DNA of 64,000 nt from Bombus terrestris (Eukaryota; Arthropoda; Insecta; Hymenoptera; Apidae): the NCBI RefSeq assembly GCF_910591885.1, contig NC_063280.1:9052001-9116000 (forward strand), read 5' to 3'. The translations under genes and the position numbers were made by a program. Position 1 is the stretch's first letter. Each line of letters begins with the position of its first letter. The notes beneath the pieces were generated by a model. The model saw only the letters and a program-made list of their open reading frames with translations. It was not told the DNA's origin and ran no database searches. Positions 38,201-50,235 of this stretch are shown here, in pieces.

Positions 38201-41200
38201 GTCGGTTCGCGTCACGAAAACTTTCTCAACGTTTTTCGTATAACCTCCATACGTTAGCAATAAAATATAGCAGAAACGACAATGTTCGATAAAAGCAACG
38301 CGTTATAAAATATTACCTCTAACGACGTATATCCTTAAACGATGTTTTCTAACTACCGTTTCTTTTCCAGTGCAAAGAAAAACGATCTGACGTAAATATA
38401 AAATACACGAAACGATGTTAATAAACGAGGTCAAAATGTAATTAGTATTTGTCGTTCAATTAAAAAAACGCACGATCTCGCGTCCTTCCCGAATTTTACA
38501 TCGCCGAAAATTTTCTACCATTTTGCCTTTGACCACTTACTTCGTGGAAGATTCTATTTTCCAAATGTCTATGAAATAAGAGAAAATTCCAATTTCCAAC
38601 GAATAGCAGCTATCGACCAACGATATTTCACAGCGTGACGATTGCTTATCGAGTAATTTGACGACTTGCAAATGGAAGGAACGAGGATTATTTACTTGAA
38701 CGACAGTTTTTCACGATAATTCTTATAGAGCAGCGGACCTTAGCTAGGCGAGCTAATCCTACGCCTATGGATTCCTAGAAGCCGGCATGTTCAGGGCTCA
38801 TTGGGCGTGTATAGACGCTTGTGCGTCGACCTAACAGCACTCTAGGGTGGTGTCGTAGATATACGTTAGCCTGGTACAGAATTCTTAAACCTTCGGCAGG
38901 CAGCGAGGAATTTTCTGACCAAAGTTTGCTTTGTGCCGGGAAATCTGACCTGAAAATCTCCTGTGCCTGGAACGTCCGTTTCTGTGTACAAAGCTGCAGT
39001 GCCAGCCCTTCACCAACGTCAAACTGTCGACGACGTACAATTTTACATTTGCCATATACAACGGTCGAACGATTTTGAAGCAAATCTTCCATTTCTCCGA
39101 TCTGTTTGTCGTTTCGACGATCTTACAGCATAGATCGATGTAATCGAAACTGGCATTTCGTTGTATCGAAATATATTAACGCGTTTCGTTGTTTTACCGA
39201 GCTTCGTCTTGCTAAATGGAATCTAAGTTATTTTTAATACCATGTTACAGCGGAACTACGTGTTCGATGGTTTCTGAAATTTCGAATCGAATTTCTCTTC
39301 CGGCACGAAATAAAAAGGTCGAAAAATATAGGAAGGTTCTAGTTGGAAGTGCGGGACGTTTGAAACTAAAAATAAAACATCGTACTTTCGTTCGATATTT
39401 ATTACCTAGCTTGATTTACCGAGCAGGCAGTACGTAGAAACGGCCTAAGTGTTATTCATCGCTCGAAATGGTTCGACATGTTAGTTTCCACCCGGAAGTA
39501 GCCTTCATAGGCGACGAAGAATTTTTTTACTCGTCGTATTGGTAAGGGGGTTGAATGGACGTGTGAAGCAAAGCTGAATGGCTAACGAGATCTTCTCTCG
39601 TTTCATAGGCATTAGGTACTTGCACGTGTATACCACCATTCATACGATGGAAACGCTCCAATACACGCATCTTTCCGCTCCATCCAGGAGCGTATCGACG
39701 CATGCTCGCTCGATTTTCCACGAGACACGAACCTCCAGTCAATTTTTTCCTTCCACCTTCGACGAATCTTCCCGAAATCGTTCGACGATCAAAGACGCGA
39801 CAACGGGTATGACGTGGCATCGGGCAACTTGGAAAATTCTCTACGTTCAGCTACGAGGTTTTCGCGATCGTTTCCGTATTTCGGTAGAGGCATACGTACG
39901 TGTACGCAGGGAAAATCGATTTCGACGGCTATCCTCCCGTTAAGTAACGCACAGGGGCATCCGCACTGCCAACTCTCGAAACGCGTGGCTCGCGAGCACG
40001 CACGTGTGTATTTTTTAGGGAAGCAGAGGGAGGACGTTGCAGTCCCTTCGTATAATTAGCGTACGGCCCTGGATACACACTTAGACACACATATCGCAGG
40101 TAAAAAGCACGGCGAAGGATGGAAGAGAGAAGGTTGCACGTGCTTCGTTCACCGGTCGAGGTTGGTACACGGCTTCGCAAGGACAGCGGCCCGGTTTCCA
40201 CTGGCCGCGCGCATAAACGCGCACAGAGCGAGAAAGAGAGAGAGATAGAGCGAGAGAGAGAGAGAGAGAGAGACAGTCGACATTCAAAGAGCGGTCGCCA
40301 TTTGCAATCGAAAACAAAAAAAAAAAAAGAAAGAAAAAAGAAAAAATAGAGAGAAAAAAAAAGGAGAGAAATAGAGAAGGAACGGGGAACAAACGGATTC
40401 GACCAGGGGGCGATTGCCGGCTCTCTCGGGGTCGTTACCCCTTTTCGGATTTGGGTCACTGCTCCGAGGGAGCTTTGATTCGCCATCGATGAGAAAATTT
40501 ATTTCACCGTACCAATAGAGAAGCTCGTTTCGTCCAACTTCCCCGTATACGTGGTCCCGTGAGAAAAAAAATATTGAAAAGCGACGATGCTCGGCCGATG
40601 CTGTCCCCGTGAGAACATCGGAATAACGATTAATTACGACCGCACGTGTCCTTCGAAAATGGTATATCAATACGATTTTCTAGCGGATCGTCGTAACGTT
40701 ATTTTATCCGTTTATTTAAGACAGATTATTGAGCGATTTCGTTCGAATGAAACGTTTAATCGACCAAATACGAGGAAACGCGAGGTGTACGCACGCTTTT
40801 AAACGTATAGGAATTCGCAGTAAAGAAATGATGCGAAAATACGAGACGTTCGATGCAACGTTTATTCGAATATTTGGACGTATCGACGTTCTCGATTTCC
40901 ATGGCGTCGTGCCTCCTGGAAAACTCATGGAACGCATTAGGGATTTTCGGGGGTCGTTCCCCTCTTTTCTCGTTCCTCGTGTTCTCAATATCGACCTCGC
41001 TTATATTTTCTCGACCCAATGCGAAGGGTCGTTGGCCCCCCCTCCTTTTCGCTCCCGGAAATCGTGGCTCATGTCTCTCAAAAGCGGCCTCGAACAATGG
41101 ATTTTATTTCCATTGCAGTTCGTGACCTTCTTCGTCTAGTTTTTGCAGAAAACTTTTCCACTCGTATTCCGTGTATTTTTTACCAAATTTACATATTTCT

Positions 41201-42673
41201 ATGACACGTCTTCTGACACGGTAACGGGTTATCATTTTACGAAGAAAAAATAAATACAGATCCGACATCTAATATTATCTACATCGCGTTTCCATTGTAA
41301 CGATCGTCAGCGAAATATCGTATTGCATCTATAGAATAATCTATAGAACACCGTAATAGCGGTGATACTAACGTTCTTACTATGTTTAGGACGTGCCGAT
41401 TTATCATTTTCGATAGAAACAGCGTTTCAGGGAGTATTTTTACATTTACAAGTCGCTTAATTTCTTCTTAACGAGAAGGAAACTTAACGTTTGATCGCGA
41501 AAGGCTCTCTAACTCTGAACCATCTTGCGCGGTATTACATAAATATTTAACAAGTAAAATAAATTACACGTAGGGTTCGTATTTTCGATTATTCAGACGG
41601 TACTTGTTACGATATCGTTACAAGTTCATTTCCGTTTGGATTGGAAAATTTATCGCGTTAAGGAAATGCGCGTCTCGCCCGGAAAGAAAAATTACGCAGT
41701 TTCACGCGGCAGATGCTCTTTCATCGATGTTTCGCGTGAAATTCTACGTTCAGAGAATTTTCATTCGGACTACCGTTGTCGTCAAAAACATCGCTTAATT
41801 ATTCGGAACCTTGACGATTCTCACAGTGAAATTACGAGAACGATTTACGAACGACGTTCGGCGAACCAAGGTTCGATACGTTGTTTTTTCTTCAACGATT
41901 TCTCCTAACGAGCTTGTCGAAAAATAAGTGATACGATCGGCAAAAATTCCAGCAAAGTTTCGCCGAAAAGGGATCAAGAGGGTCTTCTACAATTTTCTTA
42001 TGTGTCTTGTACAATCGGTTGCCAGTGGCAACGCCTCCAGTTACCTCTATAGGTTCGGACCAATTTTTACGCGTTTGCTTCTTCAAAGCGCTAAAGAAAG
42101 ACCGATCCGAGAGTAAGGACGAAAACGTAGACGTTGTGGGTTAGACTTAAAAGCGAAGGAACGACCCTTCTATCGATAGAAGCGAGCCTGACAGTTTTCA
42201 CCTGCGAAAAGGAGAGAAGAAGGAAATTACACGACGTGAAATCTGATGAGAACGTACACAGTGGAAAAGGAGGAAGTGCGTGTTCGTTTGATGTAACATC
42301 CTTTTAATGTTTCTCGTCTCTGCTTGTAGCTTCTTCCTGTAAATTGTCATCGGAAGTGCAAATGGAAGAAAGTTAGAGGAATTTTTTTTTTAACGTGTTT
42401 CGTTCGAATTGAACATCGAAAATTCCATACCCTATCTATTTAGAAATGTTAGAAAATAGACGCGCGTACGTTTGTATTGTACGAGCGAGGAACGAAAGAG
42501 AGGAAGACAAAAGGAAAACGCCGTGAGACGAGCGCATCGCGTACGTGTTGTACGAACGAATGTCCAATAAAACAAATTCATTTCTGTTCGTTAATACTTC
42601 AAGCTATTATGTTACATATATAAAATAGTCGTTCTGTTATATATAAATTTTCTATTTAATGAAACGTTAGATA
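35275..42673. other. No supported gene; several GC-rich islands
   Basis: Islands richer in GC and CpG occur at about 35.3-35.75, 36.5-37.4, 38.74-39.1, 39.5-40.5 and 40.9-41.1 kb, separated by AT-rich sequence. Open frames in them run on both strands and show no domain I know. They may be alternative promoters, 5' exons or enhancers of the minus-strand Imp gene, but no splice-consistent exon could be built. Confidence 0.4.
40231..40274. repeat. GA dinucleotide repeat
   Basis: GA units with few interruptions, followed by an A-rich stretch to about 40380. Together they give the Ser/Leu/Phe-rich open frames on the minus strand. Confidence 0.9.
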
Positions 42674-42703
42674 TTGGGTTGGCGACTAAGTGATTGCCGG
42701 TTT
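42674..42703 (+). mobile_element. Solo mariner-type terminal inverted repeat
   Basis: TTGGGTTGGCGACTAAGTGA and the bases after it match the form of the roughly 30-bp terminal repeat of insect mariner elements, and it is preceded by TA, the mariner target dinucleotide. The sequence following it turns into an ATA-rich simple repeat. No transposase frame and no matching inverted end were found nearby, so this is a remnant. Confidence 0.7.
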
Positions 42704-45700
42704 TGTCATTAGGTGGCAATGATAATAATAATAACGATAATAGTAATAATAGTATCATTTTAACAGAAGAGTAGCGATATTTTTTTTCAAAGAAGCAAAG
42801 AACTACAGGAAGTTTCTCGGTTTGTCGTAGATTGTATCTTGCACGAAAGCGAACAGAGAAACGCTCCGTTGTCGTACGACAATTTTCAATTATTAGAAAC
42901 TTTCTATCGTATCGCACGTACAATCTGCGAAATTTCCACGAAGCCATCGATATCTTTCGATAAAATCTAGCGATTGCTACGTTCCAGTGACAATTTTCTA
43001 TGAAACCTGAAATAAAGCCGAATAAAATAGAAATCAACGACAATTTCTTCGCTCTTTCCATATCGATAGCTCGAGTAGCTGCCATTTTTTCGATTTACGC
43101 GAAAAACGCCATTTGCCATTGACGAAATCAAATTTTGCAACAGATTGTTTGTCAAGTTTTCTTATCGATAGACGTCCACGCTTCGTTTACCGCGTCGGAT
43201 AATTCGCTGATTTAATTTTATTGCCGGCAAATGACATAAACTTTTTTATTCATTTTCCATGAAATTCGAATCTGGTAAACGACCTGGCCACGTTAAAACA
43301 TTGCAATTATTTTGTCTTATTTTTCGTGTCTGGTCGTGTGAACCGAAGCGTTTTCGCGTCGATAAATAAAATTATTATCTTCGATTTCTTCCGTAAACGA
43401 TATCAACGCCATTTTTACACATACGTTTCCCTTCTAGTTTTTCTAAAATAACATAATAAGAATAATCGTACGATTTATCCAAAAAATGAGAAATGCCTCT
43501 AGAAGCTTGTAAGCGCAAAGAAACGAGCTTTTCAGCAGGAAAAGGAACCTCGTGCATCAGTATGGTCGAAACTCGTGAAAAAGTGAAGCGCGTTTATAGA
43601 AAATCCTGAGTCGCTTCTCTCGTTACGAAGAAAACTCCATCTTTCGTTTGTTTAGACAGACCACGTGGATACAAGTCGAGAAATAATTAACTAACGTTTA
43701 TTGGCACATGTACTTTTTTCCTATAGGGGCGATGTTACCATTTTCTGGCATCGTTAATAACTATTTATAAAGGGAAGTGGCATTTTAATATCATTCCACA
43801 ATATTATCATCGGTATGTACAATAGAATATTTAGCAATAAAAAAATCGACGTTTTCCCATTTTCCCACTTACAGCGTATCCTACAAATACTCTTCGAACG
43901 TGTATAGCGACCTTATTGAAATAAAAATAAAAATTCGGGCACCGTACAGCAACGATAAAATTTTGTATTTTGGGTCATCCGTAACAGACTGATAAATAAA
44001 CGGTATACATTTTTTCAAAGATTTTACTGCTTGGAATCTTTGCTTTTACGACGATCGCTCGACCGAAAGAATTTTCAGCGAACAGTCGTTAGAATGTTAG
44101 TCGAACGAGTCTTAATAACCAAACACCACGAGCCCTTGGTTAACCTTCGTTGTCGATCGGAATCGTGTTCTTTCCTCGAGCCTAAGTGTCACATTCTCTT
44201 TGGAATGTTTTACTAAATCGAGTAGGACGTCCGATAATTATTCGTACGTCGTTCGTTTCATCGTTGTTCTCGCGTAATTCTTTTTCTAGGATTAAACGAC
44301 ATTAATTTTCTCACGATTAAGTACGTGGGAAGAAAATAAATCGGATATCCGACAGGCGCGCCGTCTGGCGAGAAAAATATTCCCAGATATTTGTAGATAA
44401 TTTAGTGGGAAAAATTCAAAAGAGATTAATCGCATGGCAAAAGAAAATGGCGGTAAGGAAAGGCGATTCGCAAACTTCGCGAACTGCAGATGGCGCCACT
44501 GAATGGGACGAGGAAATACGAATAACGAAATTCGCAATTGCACGTTTCGCACGAATATTTGACAAATATACCGATATAAATTAGGTTTCACGGCGCGTAT
44601 TTAATTTTACGTCGTATACGGACGAAAAAACCGATGCTATTCGATTAATACAATTTCTCGTACGACGATATATAATTTTAATTATATAAAGTTTACTTCC
44701 AGCTGCTATCTGTCGATCTTATTTTTGTAAATTGTCCTTTAGGTTTCCAACGATATTATATTTACGTTGTTACGCGTTAAACTCGTTTATCGTATTATAA
44801 ATTTTCCACGGCTAGTCCGGAACGAAGAAAAGATTCATCGAAAATTTTGCTCGATAGATCCAGTTACAATTTCGTTCGAGATAAAGCAAGATTATAACGT
44901 TACCGATAAGAAAACACTGTAAAAGTGGGTGATAATAGTAAATCGAATCTTCGTATTACGTAAGCGACCTGCTACAAAATATTCGTATAATAGCGAAGAA
45001 TAGTTAGATAAGCGTGTCTGAAAATAGGAAGATAAATATTTCGTCAGAAACCGGATAGTTTATTTCGTGATTTCGCTAAAAACCATATTCCTTCCATTTC
45101 TATTCGTAATTCCTTAAAAAAATCGCAATTCCTTCTTTAATAGTAGAAACAGACTAAGACGACGATCTGTAAGAACCAACGCATATTTTTCAAAAACACC
45201 ACAAATTTTGTATCCACTTTTGTATTTCATTTCATAGAAGACCGGAAGACGTTGAATACGTCGATGGTCGAATCAAAATTCGAACAGATACGATTGTAAA
45301 GCTATGCGTGAAAAGTTAGAAAATAATATAAGCGTGGAGCGCGAAAAACGAGAGAGAGGACGACGATGAAACTTCGAATTTCTTCCTAACCGATCGAAAT
45401 TTATTTACGAAAGTTTTGTCGTACGCTTCGGCCGAAGATCCTGCTAAACAAGATGGTGTATCATCGAACGAAATATTACGATTCGTAATGACGATTCGCC
45501 AACGTAGAAAATGACTGGTAACACAGGCGCGACGATCGTAGTTTGGACTTCGAATCGGCGTTAAACGCAGTTTCGTTGTTCCCGCAAATTTATATAACGA
45601 ATAGAATTAATTGAACGTTAGGAAAGATATCGTGGAAAATATTCTGGAAAGCGGAGAATTTTCATCGTGTCCCTTTGGTCCTTTGATTTACAAAATGGCG

Positions 45701-46055
45701 CGGCTTTGCCTGGGCGGCATTATGGTTTCCCCATCCTATAGGGTGAAACTCCATTCTACAAAGCTACCCTTCACGTGGGGTGAACTCACGATCCCTCGCA
45801 TACTGAATTCGAAAGTAACGTAAGGGAGGGGATAAAGGGAGAAAGGGTGTCCAAAAGGCACTCCCGGGAAATTCCCGGAAAATGGTTTCGGTGCAGCTGG
45901 GTTCGCTGATACCGCCATCTCGGAATCGTTGTTCATAGTCGTTTAATGAAAATGAACATTGATCGTTGGTAATGTAGGTTTCCTATTTCGAGAACGTAAA
46001 TCTCGTATTTGGTCAATAACTGAACACCGCGTCTTAGTTCACGAGGTTACAGTCG
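42704..46055. other. No gene seen; AT-rich non-coding sequence
   Basis: Starts with an imperfect AATAAT/ATA microsatellite (42717-42755). The remaining frames are short and without recognisable domains. A TTTATAAAGG string near 43765 resembles a TATA box but has no supported gene beside it. Confidence 0.5.
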
Positions 46056-46068
46056 TGATCGTCGAAAT
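46056..46068. repeat. Target-site duplication of LINE copy A, left
   Basis: TGATCGTCGAAAT, repeated exactly at 46457-46469. Confidence 0.88.
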
Positions 46069-46456
46069 TTTTTCTTTTTTTTTTATCTGGATGAATTTTA
46101 CAATCAATTCTCATTGAGAATTATGAGTAAATTTTTCTAGCGTGGTACTATGTCGCGTTTGATGATTGTTTATCGTGTGTTTGGTTCTAGTTGAATCTAG
46201 TTAAATTTAAAGGGTAATGTCTTTTTAACCTGCGGATCTGATCCGACGTGTCAAGAAATTGAGTAACTAGTGGGTTTTGGTGGTTGTTAACTCTTATGTT
46301 ATATCTATTATTGAATTTGGATATTTCTTCTTTGATCGTGGGCATCTTGAGGTCGCGATGATCGTTTCGTTGGTAACATACCAAGGTGCATCTATTAAGA
46401 ATTTTAGAATCGTTAAAGAATTTCTATGTTGAAATTACTTGCTGTTCCCCGTAGAT
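46069..46456 (-). mobile_element. 5'-truncated jockey-clade LINE insertion with target-site duplication (copy A)
   Basis: Read on the minus strand, this 388-bp insert encodes the C-terminal end of a non-LTR reverse transcriptase in pieces. The pieces are GTASNFNIEIL, then APWYVTNETI, then RDLKMPTIKEEI and a terminal RRLKRHYPLNL, all typical of the end of jockey-type ORF2. Stop codons and frame changes separate them, so it is inactive. A short 3' UTR and an A-rich tail (complement at 46069-46085) follow the stop at 46187. A perfect 13-bp direct repeat TGATCGTCGAAAT flanks it (46056-46068 and 46457-46469), which fixes both ends of the insertion. Confidence 0.9.
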
Positions 46457-46469
46457 GATCGTCGAAATA
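46457..46469. repeat. Target-site duplication of LINE copy A, right
   Basis: Second copy of the 13-bp direct repeat, adjoining the truncated 5' end of the element. Confidence 0.88.
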
Positions 46470-46631
46470 GAAACTAAATTTGACCAGAAAATTAGGAACA
46501 AAACATGGCTAAGAAATACAAACGAAATAATCTCCTTTACATTTTTCCATTGAAACAACGTTTTTTTTTTTGCAAATGATCGTTTATTCTTAATCGTTTA
46601 TACGTACATGCGTCTACTTTTACGTTAGAAT

Positions 46632-46637
46632 TTTATT
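46632..46637 (-). terminator. Polyadenylation signal of the minus-strand acetyltransferase gene
   Basis: AATAAA on the minus strand, 22 nt past the stop codon at 46659. A second AATAAA lies at 46583-46588. Confidence 0.6.
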
Positions 46638-46658
46638 TCTGCAAGTACGATAATAATT

Positions 46659-47919
46659 CTACTTGCAGCCAAGCGAGTTTCTTTGTTTCGACGTTGTATC
46701 GACGGACGATACTTTATCTTCCTTCGACTCCTCCGATTCTTCTTCCGGCGCTATCAACTTGCCCATCATAGCGGCCGAGTAATTTCCTCTTCCTGGATCG
46801 TCGAAGACGATTCGATCGTTGAGAATCCATAAACTGTAACGGATCTCGGAAAGAAGTTCGAAGCCCACGCTGCGCGCCCATGTTTGACTCGCGCCGCACG
46901 TGAAAAGGCCACCGATCGCTCGTATTCTCAAAGACACCGCAACTTGCACGCAAGCGTTCAGCAACGCGATCTCCACGCCTTTCTCTCGATAAGACGGATG
47001 TACACAGAGAACGTATACGCAGTAATACTCCTGCTGACCGAACGTTTTGTGCGCATTCGCTTGCTTGATCAACGTGTTCAGCAGATGCATGATCTTGCGC
47101 AGACTCTCTCCTTGCAGGATCTACGCGATGGAAACGCATCCCCGTTAGAATCCTTAGTTTAACATTTCTTTTTCGAATATAATAAAATCACGTGGAATCT
47201 TTAACGCGAATTTCCGAGTTTTGTAAAATTTCTTTCGCTCTTTCGACAATTTCCGCAGCTACGCGTTGCGTTTCATCGCGACGATCCGCTCGTTAATCGC
47301 GGCGTGGCACTCGTTAAAAACGCGTTAAGTAAGAGGATTCGTTCTCGAGGTTTTTGCCCCGTCGAAGCTTCGCTGGAAGGTTATCGCCAACGCGACCGCC
47401 TTTCGCGGCGCAAATCGCGATCGTACCTGCACACGATGGTAAGTGTCGGTTTTCTCAGGGTCGCTGTTAATTCGCGCGACAACCGCTCCAACCACACGAC
47501 CAGATTTCATACTGGTAGCGATCAGGCTTGTCGTGTCCTTCATCCACGTTCTTACGAGCTCCAGGTAACCGTTCACCGACGTTTCGTCTTGGAGCAACGA
47601 GGACGCCTTGCACATGGGCTCGTCGCGAAAGAAATGGCGCTGTGGAAATCAGATGACGCTACAACCTCTCAGACCAGACACTTACAACCGGATACGAAGG
47701 TGGTGAAAAAGGTTGCGCGGCGAATCGACACGGCTTCGTACGCTGCATGATTTCGTTTCGTAGCTAAACTTTGATCAGACGCAAAGCTTCGTCGTACTGC
47801 GACTCCCTCAAGTCCGATATTCTACATTCGGCCGACGAGTGCCATTCGAGAGGAGCTTTCATCCGAGCTTCCACTCCCAACGCGAATTCGTCTTTTTCCT
47901 CGGTCACGTCCATTTCCAT
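46659..47919 (-). CDS. Arylalkylamine N-acetyltransferase-like protein (GNAT family), gene A
   Basis: Insect aaNAT-like enzymes transfer acetyl from acetyl-CoA to arylalkylamines such as dopamine or serotonin (family knowledge); the substrate here is unknown. Three exons fit GT-AG rules and phase: 47919-47770, 47639-47427 and 47120-46659, giving 274 residues. The first donor, GTTTAG, is weak. Exon 2 opens with RHFFRDEP, the hallmark of this family; exon 3 carries the cofactor-binding segment VLCVHPSYREKGVEIALL (residues about 158-175). The usual R-x-x-G-x-G/A loop reads R166-E-K-G-V-E171, so the second small residue is replaced by Glu. The C-terminus is acidic, then Ser/Thr-rich. The start is taken at the first ATG of a Met-Glu-Met pair, since the longer frame opens only with TTG. 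It is head to head with gene B. Confidence 0.85.
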
Positions 47920-48264
47920 AGGTAACCGATATCCTGGAGATTCGGTATACGACAAGCGTTACGGTTAACTTAAACTCGCATTTTGTGGAAAAAAGAAAGA
48001 AAAATTGTATAACGCGTTAATACAGAAATTCCGAATGTGTCTACGAACGAATACGTCGAACCGAGGATTCGATAAGGGAACAACTTCAAAGTCGAGAATC
48101 GTCGGGAAGTTTGAAAGCAACGTTAGGTGAAATTTGTGCGTGCGAAACGATCGAAAATTTCCAATTGAAATTCCTCTATCAGAGATATCAGCGGAACCGA
48201 GAAATATACGAAATATCAAGCTCGTTAAGCTTCCTCCGGATAGTTTTTTTCAGTTTGTCATAAT
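47920..48264. promoter_or_regulatory. Short intergenic region between two divergent acetyltransferase genes
   Basis: About 345 bp separates the two start codons (or about 480 bp if gene B starts at its later ATG). Both 5' UTRs and both promoters must fit here, so a shared bidirectional promoter is likely. A T-rich run ending in CAG just before 48252 could be a splice acceptor for a gene B leader exon. No core promoter motif was recognised with confidence. Confidence 0.5.
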
Positions 48265-49700
48265 ATGTTTGCCAAAATACAGAGTACGAGAGACAATTCG
48301 ATCGAGGCTCGCAGACGGAGCTCGATCAAGGAAAGCGATTTCTTTTCGCTGAATCTTCGCGTCCTGGCGATCAGAAAGTTACAAGAGAAGGACGATCTGT
48401 ACATGGCGGACGCGCCTATGGTGTGGCAGAGACTATCGGCGGGCTATCGGATCGTCGACCTTCGGTTAAACAGATTCATGCAAACGCTCCACTTTGTACT
48501 AGTACATCGCCGCCCGAAGTACAGTTTATTACGCTTAAAAGATATCCGTAAATTTCGAAGCAAATCTCTACTCGATCGCACCAATTACCCTATGCGTCAT
48601 ACGCTCGTTATTCTAAACGGAAATGATTTGCTTTTCCCTTGTGCACCTTGAAACACCGATATTTCAAAGAAATTGCACGAATGCTTCGGATTAGGCCGAA
48701 TCAGATTAGAATTACGCGTGTTTCAGACCTATTTCTGTCGAACGGAACCGCTGTTTAAGGCCATCGGTTTGTCCGACGACGCCGTCTCCATGAAAATATT
48801 CATGAACGGGGTGTTCAAGCATATGGAAAGCATGATTAGCTTCTGTGCAGTTAAAGAGGGAACCAACGATCTCGTAGGTGTACTCGTCGCCTCGATGTTC
48901 GAAAAATCGCAATGGTACATTAAGAAGGAACTATACAGCATCGTGAAACACGTCTTTGTAAGCATAGAAATTGTCGAACAACAATTAACCGTAATTAACA
49001 TCGCGAATGTCGTCGTTTAAGCTTAGAAAAGAACCGATTACCATTTACCAATTTATCGTTTAACCGTTAGAGTTACCATGTTCTTTTTTTCGTAGAAAAC
49101 ATAGCGATATATAGTTTTCCGTTTGTAGATAGGAGAGACGTTGCGCCAGGTAATGACGTTGAAAGGCTACGTCACTGCCAAGGCTCAGACGCACGAAATA
49201 ATGAACGTGGGCGGACTCGTATGGATCGACATCCTCTGTGTGAAACCAGAGCATCGGAATAATGGCATCGGCACCGCGTTGGTACGTTCTTGCATGACTC
49301 GAGCGAGTTACCTCGCGACAGCTTGCGCCGGACAATTCACTTCCGGAGCTGCCCAAACCATCGGTACGTTTCGTTTCGTCCGCTGTTTCGCGATCACGAC
49401 CAAGCGGTTCGCGTCGTCATTCGGATAATGCGTCAACGCGATCCGATACTTTCAGCCAGGAGGTTAAATTTCCAAACGCTGTACGAAATACCGTACGAAC
49501 ATCTGCACAAGGAGAAGAGCAAATTCAAAGTTTTCGAACACTGTCATCCGGAAAATTATTCTATAGCTTGTATGGGTGTTCGAGTGTCACGACCAAAGTT
49601 GCAATTACCAATGGCGTCTAGTCCCACGTACGAGGAGAAACGAGCAAACGATCGAGCCAAGGCCAACAAGAAGCGAAAGAAAGCGAAAAAGAAAGAGTAA
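48265..49700 (+). CDS. Arylalkylamine N-acetyltransferase-like protein (GNAT family), gene B
   Basis: Four exons join in phase: 48265-48495, 48727-48957, 49129-49363 and 49456-49700, giving 313 residues. Exon 2 begins TYFCRTEP, equivalent to HFFRDEP of the neighbour. Exon 3 holds the acetyl-CoA loop in canonical form, EHRNNGIGTALV (R197, G200, G202). The last exon gives the RRLNFQTLYEIPYEHL segment found near the end of this family, then a Lys/Arg-rich tail (KKRKKAKKKE). A later ATG at 48403 (MADAPMVW) would give 267 residues, closer to gene A, and is a real alternative start. The first donor (GTACTA) is weak; the second is GTAAGC. The product is probably a cytosolic enzyme acting on amines. 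The gene is divergent from gene A and convergent with the esterase. Confidence 0.85.
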
Positions 49701-50235
49701 GACGCGTATACCGCTACACGAACCAGTGTGTTTTTCCTTCCAACGATCCACATTTCTAACGTTAACTCTCGCCGTTTACTTTTCTCGTCGTTTTACTCCG
49801 CTGAATATCTTCTTACTCGAACGCAATTATACTTATTTTCTGAAATGGAAAACGCTGGTCTGGAGATAGAACGTCGGCAGTCGAAACGTCGTAGCGGAGA
49901 TGCAACATACTCGCAGAGTTACCTATTAAAAAAGTGTATAACGATGGCAAACCGAAATCTTTCCACGACCATGTACGTATACTTTTTTGTTCAACCATGA
50001 ATATTAAAAGCATATATTATACGTAAAATTGTTCGCTGTATACTGAAACAAGGTGGTTCCCGATGGTAGCGTATCAACCTTCGACGATTTTGCGTGACTC
50101 CGATGCAAATACGATCGTGCGATAGGATCGCGCTCGTGATTTTTAAAAGTAGCCGAGGACAGAGATACAATTTATATCGTACTGCATCCGGTGGGCGTTC
50201 AATTTTACGATTCTCCACAACGCGCACAAATTTTT
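49701..50235. other. Convergent intergenic region, 3' UTRs
   Basis: Between the plus-strand acetyltransferase stop and the minus-strand esterase stop. A possible ATTAAA signal for the acetyltransferase lies at 49924-49929. No gene is seen. Confidence 0.45.

Noticed and set aside
48901..48920. GTACAT donor at 48915 as the end of exon 2 in acetyltransferase gene B
   Set aside because: It leaves a phase that does not read into the GETLRQVM frame of exon 3. The GTAAGC donor at 48958 does, with an exon 3 acceptor at 49128.
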